Under the pieces are notes generated by a model. It did not search any database, was not told the DNA's origin, and saw only the letters and a program-made list of their open reading frames with translations. A stretch of DNA of 64,000 bases, from positions 264,171 through 328,170 of the forward strand of contig NZ_CANKYW010000004.1 in assembly GCF_947488135.1 (NCBI RefSeq), in the 5' to 3' direction. Source of the DNA: an uncultured Marivita sp. (GTDB lineage: Bacteria; Pseudomonadota; Alphaproteobacteria; Rhodobacterales; Rhodobacteraceae). Both the position numbers and the translations under genes were made by a program. Shown one piece after another: positions 8,435 to 16,190 of this stretch. Positions within the stretch are counted from its first letter, which is position 1. The number at the start of each line of letters is the position of its first letter.

Positions 8435-10264
8435 TTAGGCTTGTCCTTCTGCCTTGGCGCGATGTTCTTTCATCGGCAGCATTGCGATCAGCCGGGTTCC
8501 GCGGGTTTCTTTCGGCGTGTCTTCGGGCCCGAGAATGCGCAACGTGCCGCGCGGACCGATATCGGCGATCGGGATGCCTTCGGGATGTGTGTCGTACCAA
8601 TCCTGGAGCGTGAATTCCTCGGACAACGTGGTCGAACGGAACTCCCACCCGTCCCACATCCGGCGCTGAACCTCCCAATAGGTCTCCCCTGCCCCGAGTG
8701 ACCGGCCCCCCAGTTTCGGCGGCAGCGCGTATCGGGCGCTGTCAGAGGTCTCCCGCTTGAGCTGGTAAACATTTTCCCGGCCAAATTCCGGCGCGAGATC
8801 GGTGGCGACCAGCGTGTTGTAGGCATCGTTGTCCGTCGCCGCGATCACGGTTTCGTAGGCCATGAGGTCGAGCCGGTGCTCCGCGCCTTCGGACAGGATG
8901 TCGCCTGTATAGATCTGTAACCCGGCGTCGCGGGCGTCGCGCAGGTGGCTGCGGTTCGGGTCGGAAATCATCACCGGCATGTCGAGCTTTTTCAGCACCT
9001 TGCCGAATTCGACGGTCCAGCGATTGCCGCCGACCAAGAGCACACCCGGCGTGGTGGAGGCGATCAGCCCCAAAAGCCGCGCCATCGGTTTGAGGGTGAA
9101 TCCATGCAGCAGCACCGTGCCCGCCACCAGCGCGAAGGCCAGCGTAGAGATCTGCGCCGCATCCTCAATCCCGGCTTGGACAAGCCGGTCGCCGAAAAGA
9201 CCCGCCACGGCAACAAGCACCACGCCGCGCGGCCCGGTGAAGGCGACAAGCAGACGTTCGGCCCAGGGCACGTTTGAGAAGGCGAGCGAGACCAACACCG
9301 TCACCGGACGCGCGATCAGGATCACGGCGGCGACTGTGGCCAGGGTTTGCCAGTTCATACTCAGCAGGGTTTCCCGCGTCATGTTGGCCGCCAGCAGAAT
9401 GAACACGCCCGACACCAGAAGGATGGTCGCATGTTCCTTGAATCGGTGCATCTCGGCGTGGCTGGGCAGGTGGGAATTTGCGATCCACACGCCCATGATC
9501 GTGACCGCCAGCAGGCCGCTTTCGTGCAGCAGGGCGTCGGAGGCCGCGAAGGCTGCGAGCACGCTGACGAAGAGCACCGGCACCTTCATATATTCGGGCA
9601 CCCCGCCGCTCGAGAAGGACCGCGCGATCCCCCAACCGGCAGCGATGCCGACAATGGTGGCCACGACGATGCCAATGGCGAGCGTCCAGATCGCTTTTTC
9701 GACGGTGACGGCTGTCTGGAACACCAGCACGACTTCGAACGCCAGTACCGCCGCAAGCGCGCCGGCCGGGTCGTTGACGATGGCTTCCCATTGCAAGAGC
9801 GCCGCCGGGCGTCGCTTCAGACGGGCCTGACGCAACAAGGGTGCGATCACCGTCGGACCAGTGACGATCATGATGCCGCCGAAAACCGAAGCTGTCGCCC
9901 AGCTCAGCCCGCCGACATAATGCAGCACGGATGCCGACAGAAGCCAGCCAACCGGGCCACCGATAATGACCAGGCGTTTGACGCCCACCGCCGCATCCGA
10001 AAGGGATTTGAAGTCGAGCGTCAGACCCCCTTCGAACAGGATGATCGCGACGGCGATGGCAATGATCGGCTGTAAGAGATCCCCCATCGCGACCGATGGG
10101 TCGAGAATCCCGAAGACCGGTCCGACCAGAAGGCCGGCGACGAGCATCAGGACGATAGCTGGCAAGTTGAGACGCCAAGCGAGCCATTGAGCCCCTACCC
10201 CCAAAGCACCGACGAGGGCGAAAGCTGTGACCGGGTTCATGCCGGCGTCTGCGGGTGTTGCCAC
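8435..10264 (-). CDS. NhaP-type (CPA1) cation/proton antiporter with C-terminal RCK/TrkA-N domain
   Basis: 609 residues. About 12 hydrophobic segments span residues 1-400. They include an [19 protein letters not shown] segment, whose Asn-Asp pair is the ion-binding signature of CPA1 Na+/H+ or K+/H+ antiporters. Residues about 405-505 form a Rossmann-type RCK_N domain ([19 protein letters not shown], then [10 protein letters not shown]), suggesting gating by a nucleotide. The final 80 residues are hydrophilic. Start: GTG at 10264, with AAAGGA about 8 bases upstream; an internal ATG at 10240 is an alternative. Role: monovalent cation and pH homeostasis in the inner membrane. The transported ion cannot be told from sequence. 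Confidence 0.88.
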   Translation of the reverse strand: MATPADAGMNPVTAFALVGALGVGAQWLAWRLNLPAIVLMLVAGLLVGPVFGILDPSVAMGDLLQPIIAIAVAIILFEGGLTLDFKSLSDAAVGVKRLVIIGGPVGWLLSASVLHYVGGLSWATASVFGGIMIVTGPTVIAPLLRQARLKRRPAALLQWEAIVNDPAGALAAVLAFEVVLVFQTAVTVEKAIWTLAIGIVVATIVGIAAGWGIARSFSSGGVPEYMKVPVLFVSVLAAFAASDALLHESGLLAVTIMGVWIANSHLPSHAEMHRFKEHATILLVSGVFILLAANMTRETLLSMNWQTLATVAAVILIARPVTVLVSLAFSNVPWAERLLVAFTGPRGVVLVAVAGLFGDRLVQAGIEDAAQISTLAFALVAGTVLLHGFTLKPMARLLGLIASTTPGVLLVGGNRWTVEFGKVLKKLDMPVMISDPNRSHLRDARDAGLQIYTGDILSEGAEHRLDLMAYETVIAATDNDAYNTLVATDLAPEFGRENVYQLKRETSDSARYALPPKLGGRSLGAGETYWEVQRRMWDGWEFRSTTLSEEFTLQDWYDTHPEGIPIADIGPRGTLRILGPEDTPKETRGTRLIAMLPMKEHRAKAEGQA

Positions 10265-10276
10265 TTTGAATTCCTT

Positions 10277-11437
10277 TTATGATCGAGCTGAGATGACTTC
10301 GGAACCTGTCAGGCGCGCATGCTCCTGAAGGGCGAACCGGTCGGTCATCCCGGCAATGTAATCCGAAACGATGCGTGCAAGTTCCGTCTCGGAGCGAATT
10401 TCTGCAACATCCTTGCGCCATTGCTTGGGCAGAAGCGACGGATCCGACATGAACAGCGGGAACAGTTCGTTGATGACTTTGGTCACTTGCGCCCGCATCT
10501 CGACCACGTCCGGTGCGCGGTACATGCGATGGAAGAGGAAGGTCCGGATCACCTTCAGATCAGACCAGAGACCGGGGGAAAACTGAACCACCATGCGACC
10601 AGCCGCGCGAATATCGGCGGGCGTCTGGGGGTCGATCTCCTTGAGATTGGCGCGGGTGACGGTGATGACGTCACTGACCAAGATGCCGAAAAAGCGGCGC
10701 AGCGCCTCGTGACGGCGGCGGTAGTAGTTCAGGTCTGGATAAATCCGATCCACCTCCGAAAAACAATCGCTTACGATGGGAAGCTCAGCCAGTTCGTCGG
10801 TCGAAAACAGCTCGGCACGGAGCCCATCATGCAGGTCGTGATGGTTATAGGCCACATCGTCCGAGAGCGCCGCGACCTGCGCCTCTGCACTTGCGTGGGT
10901 GTGAAGTTCGAGATCATGACGCGCATTGTAGGCGGCGAGCGCGTGCGGGATCGGCGCGCCGACTGGTCCGTTGTGTTTTGCAATGCCTTCAAGAGTTTCC
11001 CAGGTGAGGTTCAACCCGTCGAAATCCGCGTAATGGCGCTCCAGTGACGTGACGATGCGGATGGCCTGCGCGTTGTGATCGAAGCCGCCATAGGGCTGCA
11101 TCAGCGCGTTCAGGGCGTCCTCACCGGTATGACCGAACGGCGTGTGGCCCAGATCATGCGCCAATGCCACGGCTTCGGTGAGTTCCAGATCAAGGCCAAG
11201 CACCTTGGCGATGGTACGCGCAACCTGCCCCACTTCGATCGAATGGGTGAGCCGCGTGCGGAAGTAATCGCCTTCATGTTCGATGAAGACCTGGGTCTTG
11301 TGTTTCAGCCGCCGAAAGGCGGAGGCGTGGATGATCCGATCACGATCGCGTTGAAAACACGACCGAAAGGCGCTTTCCTCTTCCGGGTAAAGCCTGCCTC
11401 GCGATTTTTCGGGGTCGCACGCATATCGCGCCGTCAT
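10277..11437 (-). CDS. dgt: dGTPase-like deoxynucleotide triphosphohydrolase
   Basis: 386 residues, HD-domain dNTP triphosphohydrolase (dNTP to deoxynucleoside plus triphosphate). The metal-binding His and Asp residues are in LTHSIEVGQVARTIA (about 64-78) and ALAHDLGHTPFGHTGEDALN (about 90-109). RRLKHKTQVF near residue 42-51 is also typical of the Dgt-like branch. The N-terminus CDPEKSRGR is the usual family start. It is transcribed divergently from erpA, with 84 bp between the starts, and lies 12 bp before the antiporter gene. True substrate preference in this subfamily is often broader than dGTP. Confidence 0.92.
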   Translation of the reverse strand: MTARYACDPEKSRGRLYPEEESAFRSCFQRDRDRIIHASAFRRLKHKTQVFIEHEGDYFRTRLTHSIEVGQVARTIAKVLGLDLELTEAVALAHDLGHTPFGHTGEDALNALMQPYGGFDHNAQAIRIVTSLERHYADFDGLNLTWETLEGIAKHNGPVGAPIPHALAAYNARHDLELHTHASAEAQVAALSDDVAYNHHDLHDGLRAELFSTDELAELPIVSDCFSEVDRIYPDLNYYRRRHEALRRFFGILVSDVITVTRANLKEIDPQTPADIRAAGRMVVQFSPGLWSDLKVIRTFLFHRMYRAPDVVEMRAQVTKVINELFPLFMSDPSLLPKQWRKDVAEIRSETELARIVSDYIAGMTDRFALQEHARLTGSEVISARS

Positions 11438-11521
11438 CGCAGCACCGCCTGTTCTTGTTCCCTGTCCCGTCCACCCTTATATTCAGACCAGCGAACAAGT
11501 TAAAGCAAACCCGAGGATGAC

Positions 11522-11845
11522 ATGCAGCTTCCACCGAAAGTGACGGAACGCGCGTTCGAGCGGTTGTCGGAGATTGGCGCCAGCGCCGAGGGCAAGGCCC
11601 TGCGTGTCGCTGTCGAAGGCGGCGGGTGTTCGGGGTTCCAGTACGAGATCAAACTCGACGAGCCGTCCGACGATGATCTTGTGCTCGAAGGTCAGGGCGA
11701 ACGGGTTGTGGTCGACGCGGTGTCGCTGCCGTTTCTGGCGAATGCGGTGATCGACTTCTCCGAAGAACTGATCGGCGCGCGGTTCGTGATCGAGAACCCG
11801 AATGCCACATCCTCCTGCGGATGCGGCACCAGTTTTTCGATGTAA
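11522..11845 (+). CDS. erpA: A-type iron-sulfur carrier (ErpA/IscA/HesB family)
   Basis: 107 residues. A-type carriers receive Fe-S clusters from a scaffold and hand them to apoproteins. The three conserved cysteines are visible: one in GGGCSGFQYE (about 35-44) and two in the C-terminal CGCG (about 99-102). The start ATG 11522 has GAGGA a few bases upstream. The gene stands alone, divergent from dgt and convergent with the hypothetical gene at 11883. The symbol is given for the ErpA-like SSCGCGTSF ending; IscA or SufA naming is possible. Confidence 0.9.
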   Translation: MQLPPKVTERAFERLSEIGASAEGKALRVAVEGGGCSGFQYEIKLDEPSDDDLVLEGQGERVVVDAVSLPFLANAVIDFSEELIGARFVIENPNATSSCGCGTSFSM

Positions 11846-11858
11846 TCCGAGACGTTAT

Positions 11859-11875
11859 GCCCGGGCATACCGGGC
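11859..11875. terminator. Hairpin between convergent genes
   Basis: GCCCGG (11859-11864) and CCGGGC (11870-11875) form a 6-bp GC stem with loop GCATA in the short gap between the erpA stop and the stop of the convergent 358-residue gene. There is no strong T run on either side, so it is a weak terminator candidate. Confidence 0.45.
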
Positions 11876-11882
11876 AACGATT

Positions 11883-12959
11883 TCAGTGCAGAACCCCCGG
11901 TGCGTCGGCGCGTGCGAAGCCGTGGAAGAACTCCTCGAAATGCTGTGACGACGTTTCGGCCTGCGTCAGAACAGACATCGCTTCTGGGGACAGGGCGTCT
12001 TCCATGTGAAGGCGCATGCTGATCCAGTCACCGCTGCGGGCCTCGTCGAGATTGAACATCGCTTCCGACATCTCGCGCATCGGCGTTGCCCGGTCGCTGC
12101 TGTGGTCAAAGCGCATCCGGTCATAGACGAAGCCTTTGACGAAAGCCGCATCGCCGGTGATGGCCTGATGCCAATTGCAGACCAGAAATTCGTGGTAGTC
12201 GTCCTGCACGTTGACGGCCGGCCCATCCGTGACGCTGAACAAGGCGGTTTCCCGCTTGAGCCAATCGGACCAGAGTGCGGGCGGCGTGTCACCGGCATAG
12301 TGCATGGCGATGCAGATTTCCGACAGAAGGTCGGCGTTCTGTTCGATATAGGCCAGCAAACCAGCGAAATGCAGGCTCCGCTTTGCCGCGTCGTCCAGTT
12401 CCGGATCGCGGCGGCCGTATTCACTGAGGTAGAAAACAAGGTGGGTCAGTTCATACGCGGCCTTCTTGTTCGGCAGCGCAAAGGTGTCTGACCGGGCCAT
12501 GAAGCTGCGCGCACGGGCGTCGAGTGCGGCAAGATCGCCTGACACCGGGACACCCCGTCGCGCAAAGAGCCGCGTGGCCTCCATGCGTTGCAAATCGGAA
12601 AGCTCTGCTTGCGGAAGGTCTTGATCGTTCGCCCAACGGACCAGCTTTTCGCCTTGGTCGCCCGGCATACCGAGGTCTTCGAGATCCAGAACGATGGACA
12701 GGAAGAAGCGGTAGTATTGCGGGAAAAAACGCATCCGTTTTTCAACGGTGGCGTAGAACGCGGAATAGGTCTCCAGCGCCGCATCGCCGGGGCGGGTGCC
12801 GGTGCACTCCAGGACGTTGAGAATCTCGGCATTTTCCTTGAGCCAGAAAACGTCGTCGCCAAAGCGGCGGTGTTCGGAAAAGCAGCTCAGAAGCGCGCCA
12901 AGACGCGCTTCCTGAGGGTTGATCCGGGACGGGGGGGTAAGTTGAATGACGTTTGTCAC
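11883..12959 (-). CDS. Hypothetical all-helical protein, partner of the FTSGL repeat protein
   Basis: 358 residues, no signal peptide or membrane segment. The composition (many Leu, Ala, Glu, Asp, Arg) suggests an entirely alpha-helical fold. Noticeable segments are KKAAYELTHLVFYLSEYG (about 174-191), LLSEICIAMHYAG, FLVCNWHQAI and the acidic C-terminus EEFFHGFARADA. I do not recognise a characterised family. The start is taken as GTG 12959 because AAGGAGG lies 8 bases upstream; the open frame extends to 13010 without a ribosome-binding site. It begins 59 bp after the repeat-protein gene on the same strand, with a hairpin between them, so both are probably on one transcript. Its function may be tied to that protein. 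Confidence 0.75.
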   Translation of the reverse strand: MTNVIQLTPPSRINPQEARLGALLSCFSEHRRFGDDVFWLKENAEILNVLECTGTRPGDAALETYSAFYATVEKRMRFFPQYYRFFLSIVLDLEDLGMPGDQGEKLVRWANDQDLPQAELSDLQRMEATRLFARRGVPVSGDLAALDARARSFMARSDTFALPNKKAAYELTHLVFYLSEYGRRDPELDDAAKRSLHFAGLLAYIEQNADLLSEICIAMHYAGDTPPALWSDWLKRETALFSVTDGPAVNVQDDYHEFLVCNWHQAITGDAAFVKGFVYDRMRFDHSSDRATPMREMSEAMFNLDEARSGDWISMRLHMEDALSPEAMSVLTQAETSSQHFEEFFHGFARADAPGVLH

Positions 12960-12984
12960 GGTACATGCCTCCTTGAAGGTCGGA

Positions 12985-13002
12985 GGACGGGTCGCCCCGT
13001 CC
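12985..13002 (-). terminator. Intercistronic hairpin between repeat-protein gene and partner
   Basis: GGACGGG (12985-12991) and CCCGTCC (12996-13002) form a perfect 7-bp stem with a 4-base loop in the 59-bp gap. It lacks a T run, so it is better read as a partial terminator or RNA-stabilising hairpin that would lower expression of the downstream gene relative to the repeat gene. Confidence 0.5.
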
Positions 13003-13018
13003 CGGGTCATTGGTCCGA

Positions 13019-13681
13019 TCAGAGACCGGAGGTGAACGCCTGGACTGCGTCGCCGTCGCGGGAGTCGGTGCTGGTCGCGACAAGACCCGAGGTGAAGAGC
13101 GCGGTCGCGTCACCGTCGGAGGTCTTGGTGCCCTCGGCGGAGAGGCCCGAGGTGTAGAGACCCGTTGCGTCACCCGCAGTAGTGTCCGTTCCCCGTGCGC
13201 TCAGGCCGGATGTGAAAAGCTCCACGTTGTCGCCGGTGCTGGCGTGAGTGCCCTGTGCGGACAGGCCGGATGTGTAGAGACCGGTCGCGTCGCCCGCTGT
13301 GGTGTCGGTGCCTTGGGCGCTCAGGCCGGATGTGAACATCTCGACGGCATCGCCAGTGCTGGCTTGTGTCGTCTGCGCTGCAAGGCCGGACGTGAAGAGA
13401 CCTGTTGCGTCCCCTGCGCTGGCCTGGGACCGCTGTGCGGACAGACCCGAGGTGAACAGACCTGTGGCGTCGCCGGCAGAGGCGCTTGTGGACCGGGCTG
13501 ACAGGCCGGACGTGAAAAGACCCGTCGCATCGCCGAGCAACGCGTCGGTCGAGCAGTCTGCCGCCAGACCGGACGTGAAGAGCGCCGTTGCATCACCGCC
13601 GTGAATATCGGCGTGCTGGTCCATATGCTGCTGATTTTCTGTGAGGTTTTCGGTAATCTGGAATTTACGAACTGCGGTCAT
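13019..13681 (-). CDS. Ten-repeat FTSGL protein, unknown function
   Basis: 220 residues. A 28-residue N-terminal segment (starts MTAVRKFQITENLTENQQ) is followed by ten tandem repeats: the first of 21 residues, eight of exactly 20, and a final 11-residue copy that ends the protein in FTSGL. The consensus is GDATGLFTSGLSAQGT plus four variable residues; the [LMA][FY]TSGL core is invariant apart from the first two positions. Repeats 5-6 and 7-8 form a nearly identical 40-residue pair, indicating recent duplication. Only one Cys (repeat 1), no signal peptide, no membrane segment. Start ATG 13681 has AGGAGG 5-6 bases upstream. The 20-residue period suits a beta-solenoid; a multi-unit precursor peptide is another possibility. 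The 358-residue gene downstream is the likely partner. Confidence 0.85.
   Translation of the reverse strand: MTAVRKFQITENLTENQQHMDQHADIHGGDATALFTSGLAADCSTDALLGDATGLFTSGLSARSTSASAGDATGLFTSGLSAQRSQASAGDATGLFTSGLAAQTTQASTGDAVEMFTSGLSAQGTDTTAGDATGLYTSGLSAQGTHASTGDNVELFTSGLSARGTDTTAGDATGLYTSGLSAEGTKTSDGDATALFTSGLVATSTDSRDGDAVQAFTSGL
13022..13597 (-). repeat. 60-bp in-frame tandem repeats coding for GDATGLFTSGL units
   Basis: The repeat gene's DNA shows a roughly 60-base period (first unit 63 bases, last unit 33). The motif coding for TSGL recurs ten times with synonymous changes. All units stay in frame and there are no unique spacers, so it is a coding minisatellite and not a CRISPR array. Confidence 0.9.
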
Positions 13682-14013
13682 GTTGGCCTCCTGTGGCTTG
13701 GTTGATGCCTCAACGCTGGCACGCTTAAATTGAATTTGAGAAGAAGAATTATCGTTTAACGTGTTATCTGCCGCGTTATCCACATGAAGACACACCCATA
13801 GGTTGATACGGCTGCGCAACTCCTCGAGTTATTAACAGAAAGCATTTTTCTGGGGATAACTCTTGGCGGCCTCGCTTCTGGCTTTGCCGTTGGCTGCCCC
13901 ACCTGCCCTTGCGTCAGGTTTATCGCCCGGAATCCGGCTTTTCGATTCGTCGCAAACCGGCTTGTACGGTCGCGCCCTTCTTGGGATAGAGGTGCCACAC
14001 CCGGAGGACGCAC
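13682..14013. other. 332-bp non-coding divergent region between repeat gene and xthA
   Basis: More AT-rich than its surroundings at 13720-13860. It must hold the promoter of the reverse-strand repeat gene and that of xthA. It contains a perfect DnaA-box-like 9-mer (13778-13786), a one-mismatch copy in the opposite orientation around 13851-13861, and additional TTATC pentamers at 13751 and 13766. GGAGG just before 14014 is the xthA ribosome-binding site. I see no convincing gene in it. Confidence 0.6.
13778..13786 (+). promoter_or_regulatory. DnaA-box-like sequence TTATCCACA
   Basis: Exact match to the bacterial DnaA box consensus, about 100 bp upstream of the repeat-protein start. A second, inverted copy with one mismatch (TTATCCCCA read on the reverse strand) is about 70 bp away. 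A single perfect 9-mer can arise by chance, so binding is only suggested. Confidence 0.4.
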
Positions 14014-14796
14014 ATGAAAATCGCCACGTTCAACATCAACGGAATCAAGGCCCGCCTGCCCGCCCTGACAGATTGGCTGACCGAAAGCGCGCCTGACGTG
14101 GCGGTGTTGCAGGAAATCAAATCGGTCGATGAGACTTTTCCTCGCGAGGCGCTGGAAGACCTTGGCTACACGGTCGAGACCCACGGGCAAAAAGGCTTCA
14201 ACGGTGTGGCGATCCTGTCCAAGTTGCCGCTAGAAGATGTCACGCGTGGGTTGCCCGGCGATGACGAGGACGAACAGGCGCGCTGGATCGAGGCTTCGGT
14301 GATCGGTGACACCGAGGCGGTCCGTATCTGCGGTCTGTACCTGCCCAATGGCAACCCGGCGCCGGGGCCGAAATATGACTACAAGCTTGACTGGATGAAA
14401 CGTCTTGAGGCGCGCGCACGCGATTTGCTGGCGGCCGAGATGCCCGCGCTGATGGCGGGCGATTACAATATCATTCCGCAGACCGAAGATGCCGCCAAGC
14501 CGGAACAATGGACCGACGACGCTCTTTTCCGTCCCGAGTCGCGCGCGGCCTTTCGCCGGGTCCTCAATCTCGGGTTCACCGAGGCATTCCGGGCCTGCAC
14601 CCAAGGCGGCGGGCATTATTCCTTCTGGGATTACCAGGCCGGCGCCTGGGAGAGGAACAACGGGATCCGCATCGATCACTTCCTCCTCACGCCCGCCTGC
14701 GCCGATCTGTTGACGGAATGCTGGATCGAAAGCGAACTGCGCGGGCGGGACAAACCGTCGGATCATGTTCCGGTCTGGGTGTCCCTGACCGCGTAA
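14014..14796 (+). CDS. xthA: Exodeoxyribonuclease III (AP endonuclease)
   Basis: 260 residues, XthA of the EEP (exonuclease-endonuclease-phosphatase) fold. It cuts DNA 5' to abasic sites and degrades 3' ends in base-excision repair. Motifs in order are MKIATFNINGIKARL (1-15), AVLQEIKS with the metal-binding Glu (about 30-37), LYLPNG (about 109-114), MAGDYNI with the catalytic Asp and Asn (about 148-154) and a C-terminal DHVPVW with the general-base His (about 250-255). Length equals the family. GGAGG precedes the ATG. It starts a forward-strand block that includes bolA and grxD. Confidence 0.96.
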   Translation: MKIATFNINGIKARLPALTDWLTESAPDVAVLQEIKSVDETFPREALEDLGYTVETHGQKGFNGVAILSKLPLEDVTRGLPGDDEDEQARWIEASVIGDTEAVRICGLYLPNGNPAPGPKYDYKLDWMKRLEARARDLLAAEMPALMAGDYNIIPQTEDAAKPEQWTDDALFRPESRAAFRRVLNLGFTEAFRACTQGGGHYSFWDYQAGAWERNNGIRIDHFLLTPACADLLTECWIESELRGRDKPSDHVPVWVSLTA

Positions 14797-14871
14797 GCAC
14801 CAGCACCGCCTTGCGGAATGCCGACCCCCGGCATACATCTTTTCCAACGTCCACAACCGGAGTGCAGCACC

Positions 14872-15114
14872 ATGGCCATGCAAGCGCAGGAAATCGAAGA
14901 GTTGATCCGCGCGGAGTTTCCGAATGCCAAGATCACCATCACCGATCTTGCGGGAGACGGGAACCATTATGCAGCCGAGGTGATCGACGAAAGCTTCAAG
15001 GGCAAGAACCGCGTCCAGCAGCAGCGCGCCGTCTATGCCGCGCTCAAGGGCAAGATGGACGGCTCACAAGGCGAGCTGCACGCGCTGGCGCTGACAACGA
15101 AAGCGCCCGAGTGA
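14872..15114 (+). CDS. bolA: BolA-family protein
   Basis: 80 residues. BolA proteins pair with monothiol glutaredoxins to bind or pass on Fe-S clusters. The class II KH-like fold is indicated by QEIEELIRAEFPNAKITI, then GDGNHYAAEVI and FKGKNRVQQQRAVYAAL, ending in GELHALALTT. The conserved His of the second motif is present. I use ATG 14872 (MAMQAQEIEEL) because upstream residues in the frame are unrelated to the family. The stop overlaps the next small ORF, and grxD, its usual partner, is 246 bp further on. Confidence 0.92.
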   Translation: MAMQAQEIEELIRAEFPNAKITITDLAGDGNHYAAEVIDESFKGKNRVQQQRAVYAALKGKMDGSQGELHALALTTKAPE

Positions 15115-15233
15115 TGCCTACGCGGCTCTGGAATATCGCGATGATCCTGTTGATCGGGCCGCTGGCCTATTTCGTGTGGCGGACGCCACAGCCGGACCAG
15201 GCTGGCAATGGCTCGTACCAGGGCCGGACATGA
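15114..15233 (+). CDS. Tiny putative membrane protein, 39 residues
   Basis: ORF starting with an ATG that overlaps the bolA stop (TGATG) and ending with a TGA that overlaps the start of the next small ORF (ATGA). Residues about 7-22 (NIAMILLIGPLAYFVW) form a single hydrophobic helix preceded by an Arg. The remaining 17 residues are polar. The close stop/start overlaps on both sides argue for translation as part of the bolA-grxD unit. Function unknown. Confidence 0.55.
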   Translation: MPTRLWNIAMILLIGPLAYFVWRTPQPDQAGNGSYQGRT

Positions 15234-15367
15234 TCGCTTTTCTTTCAAACACCTGGCCGATGTTTGCCGCCATCGGCCTTGTCACACTGATAACTGTCGG
15301 CGCAACGATGCCGTATATCCGCAAGGATCGGAAACGCCGCGAAGAGATGGAGCAAGACAATGACTGA
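15230..15367 (+). CDS. Tiny putative membrane protein, 45 residues
   Basis: ORF starting with an ATG that overlaps the previous stop and running 8 bases into grxD. A hydrophobic stretch (about 9-27, [19 protein letters not shown]) is followed by a strongly charged tail ([15 protein letters not shown]). That is the layout of a small single-pass membrane protein with its C-terminus in the cytoplasm. The tail also supplies the likely ribosome-binding region for grxD. Function unknown. Confidence 0.55.
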   Translation: MIAFLSNTWPMFAAIGLVTLITVGATMPYIRKDRKRREEMEQDND

Positions 15368-15722
15368 CGCAAAACAGAAAATCGACGAAACGGTGAAAGC
15401 CAATGACGTGGTGCTCTATATGAAGGGCACAAAGTCCATGCCGCAATGCGGGTTCTCGAGCAAGGTCGCTGGCGTATTGAACTATATGGGCGTGGACTAC
15501 GCGGACGTGAACGTGCTGGCCGATGAGACGATCCGCCAGGGGATCAAGGAATACTCCGACTGGCCGACCATTCCGCAGCTTTACGTGAAGGGTGAATTCG
15601 TCGGCGGGTGCGACATCATCACCGAGATGACCCTGTCGGGAGAGTTGGACCAGCTGTTCGACGAAAACGGCGTGAGCTACGACAAGGACGCGGCGGAGAA
15701 GATCCGCGAGGCCAACGCGTAA
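15360..15722 (+). CDS. grxD: Monothiol glutaredoxin, Grx4 type
   Basis: 120 residues. The CGFS active site is in [10 protein letters not shown] (about 26-35), and the glutathione-binding segments [20 protein letters not shown] (about 68-87) are intact. Such proteins bind a shared [2Fe-2S] cluster with BolA and act in Fe-S delivery and iron sensing. Gene order bolA-(two small ORFs)-grxD supports this partnership. A terminator hairpin with T run follows. Confidence 0.95.
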   Translation: MTDAKQKIDETVKANDVVLYMKGTKSMPQCGFSSKVAGVLNYMGVDYADVNVLADETIRQGIKEYSDWPTIPQLYVKGEFVGGCDIITEMTLSGELDQLFDENGVSYDKDAAEKIREANA

Positions 15723-15744
15723 CATCGCCTTCTCGACCTAAATA

Positions 15745-15772
15745 AAAACGGCGCCTCTTGGGGCGCCGTTTT
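15745..15772. terminator. Bidirectional terminator between grxD and zapA
   Basis: AAAACGGCGCC (15745-15755) pairs with GGCGCCGTTTT (15762-15772): 11 bp with a 6-base loop, T-rich on the forward side and, because of the A run, on the reverse side too. It sits between the convergent genes grxD and zapA. Confidence 0.9.
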
Positions 15773-15797
15773 GCGTTCGGATTCGGGTTCGGGTGCC

Positions 15798-16190
15798 CTA
15801 CCCCGCCTTTTCCTCGACGTCGCGGGCAAGCGCCTCGGCACGGGCCGCGATCTCCTGAAGCGACTCCGTCACATCCGTGGGCACGACAGGCACCTCGATC
15901 CGTTCGGGTTGCGGCGGCGGGGCCTCCTTGAGCGCGCGCAACTCGGACAGGTATCCGGCGGCGCGGTCTTCGGTTTCGCGCAGTTTGTCTTCAAGCCCGG
16001 CTGTCTTGTCGGCCAGCATCAACCCCGCCATCAAAAGCATCCGCGCCTCGGGAATGCGGCCCACTTGTTGGGCCAGAACCTGTGCTTCGGTGTCCAGCAT
16101 CCGCGCCGCGGAGTGGAGGTATTGTTCTTCGCCTTCCTGGCACGCGACATCAAAGGTGCGACCGCCGATTGTGATTTCGACTTCGGGCAT
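15798..16190 (-). CDS. zapA: Cell division protein ZapA
   Basis: 130 residues. ZapA binds FtsZ and crosslinks its filaments at midcell. The N-terminal MPEVEITIGGRTFDVACQEGEEQYL and AARMLDTEAQVLAQQVGRIPEARMLLMAGLMLADK are the family's globular head. A coiled coil (about 68-90) and an acidic Pro-rich C-terminal extension follow; the extension is longer than in E. coli ZapA (109 residues). It starts at an ATG overlapping the stop of the upstream coiled-coil gene (TGATG). Confidence 0.9.
   Translation of the reverse strand: MPEVEITIGGRTFDVACQEGEEQYLHSAARMLDTEAQVLAQQVGRIPEARMLLMAGLMLADKTAGLEDKLRETEDRAAGYLSELRALKEAPPPQPERIEVPVVPTDVTESLQEIAARAEALARDVEEKAG

Noticed and set aside
6795..8438. 547-codon forward ORF opposite argS
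   Set aside because: Mirror of the argS coding frame in GC-rich DNA, Arg/His/Gly-biased composition, no family similarity.
12985..13002. Hairpin as a full terminator separating the repeat gene from its partner
   Set aside because: No T run follows and the partner has its own good ribosome-binding site 59 bp on; read-through is more likely.
13019..13597. Regular 60-bp repeats resembling a CRISPR array
   Set aside because: No unique spacers, repeats are in frame and vary synonymously; no cas genes. It is a repeat-protein gene.
13863..14096. ORF with a signal-peptide-like start (TTG) before xthA
   Set aside because: Starts at a rare codon without ribosome-binding site and runs into xthA out of frame; the hydrophobic stretch looks accidental.
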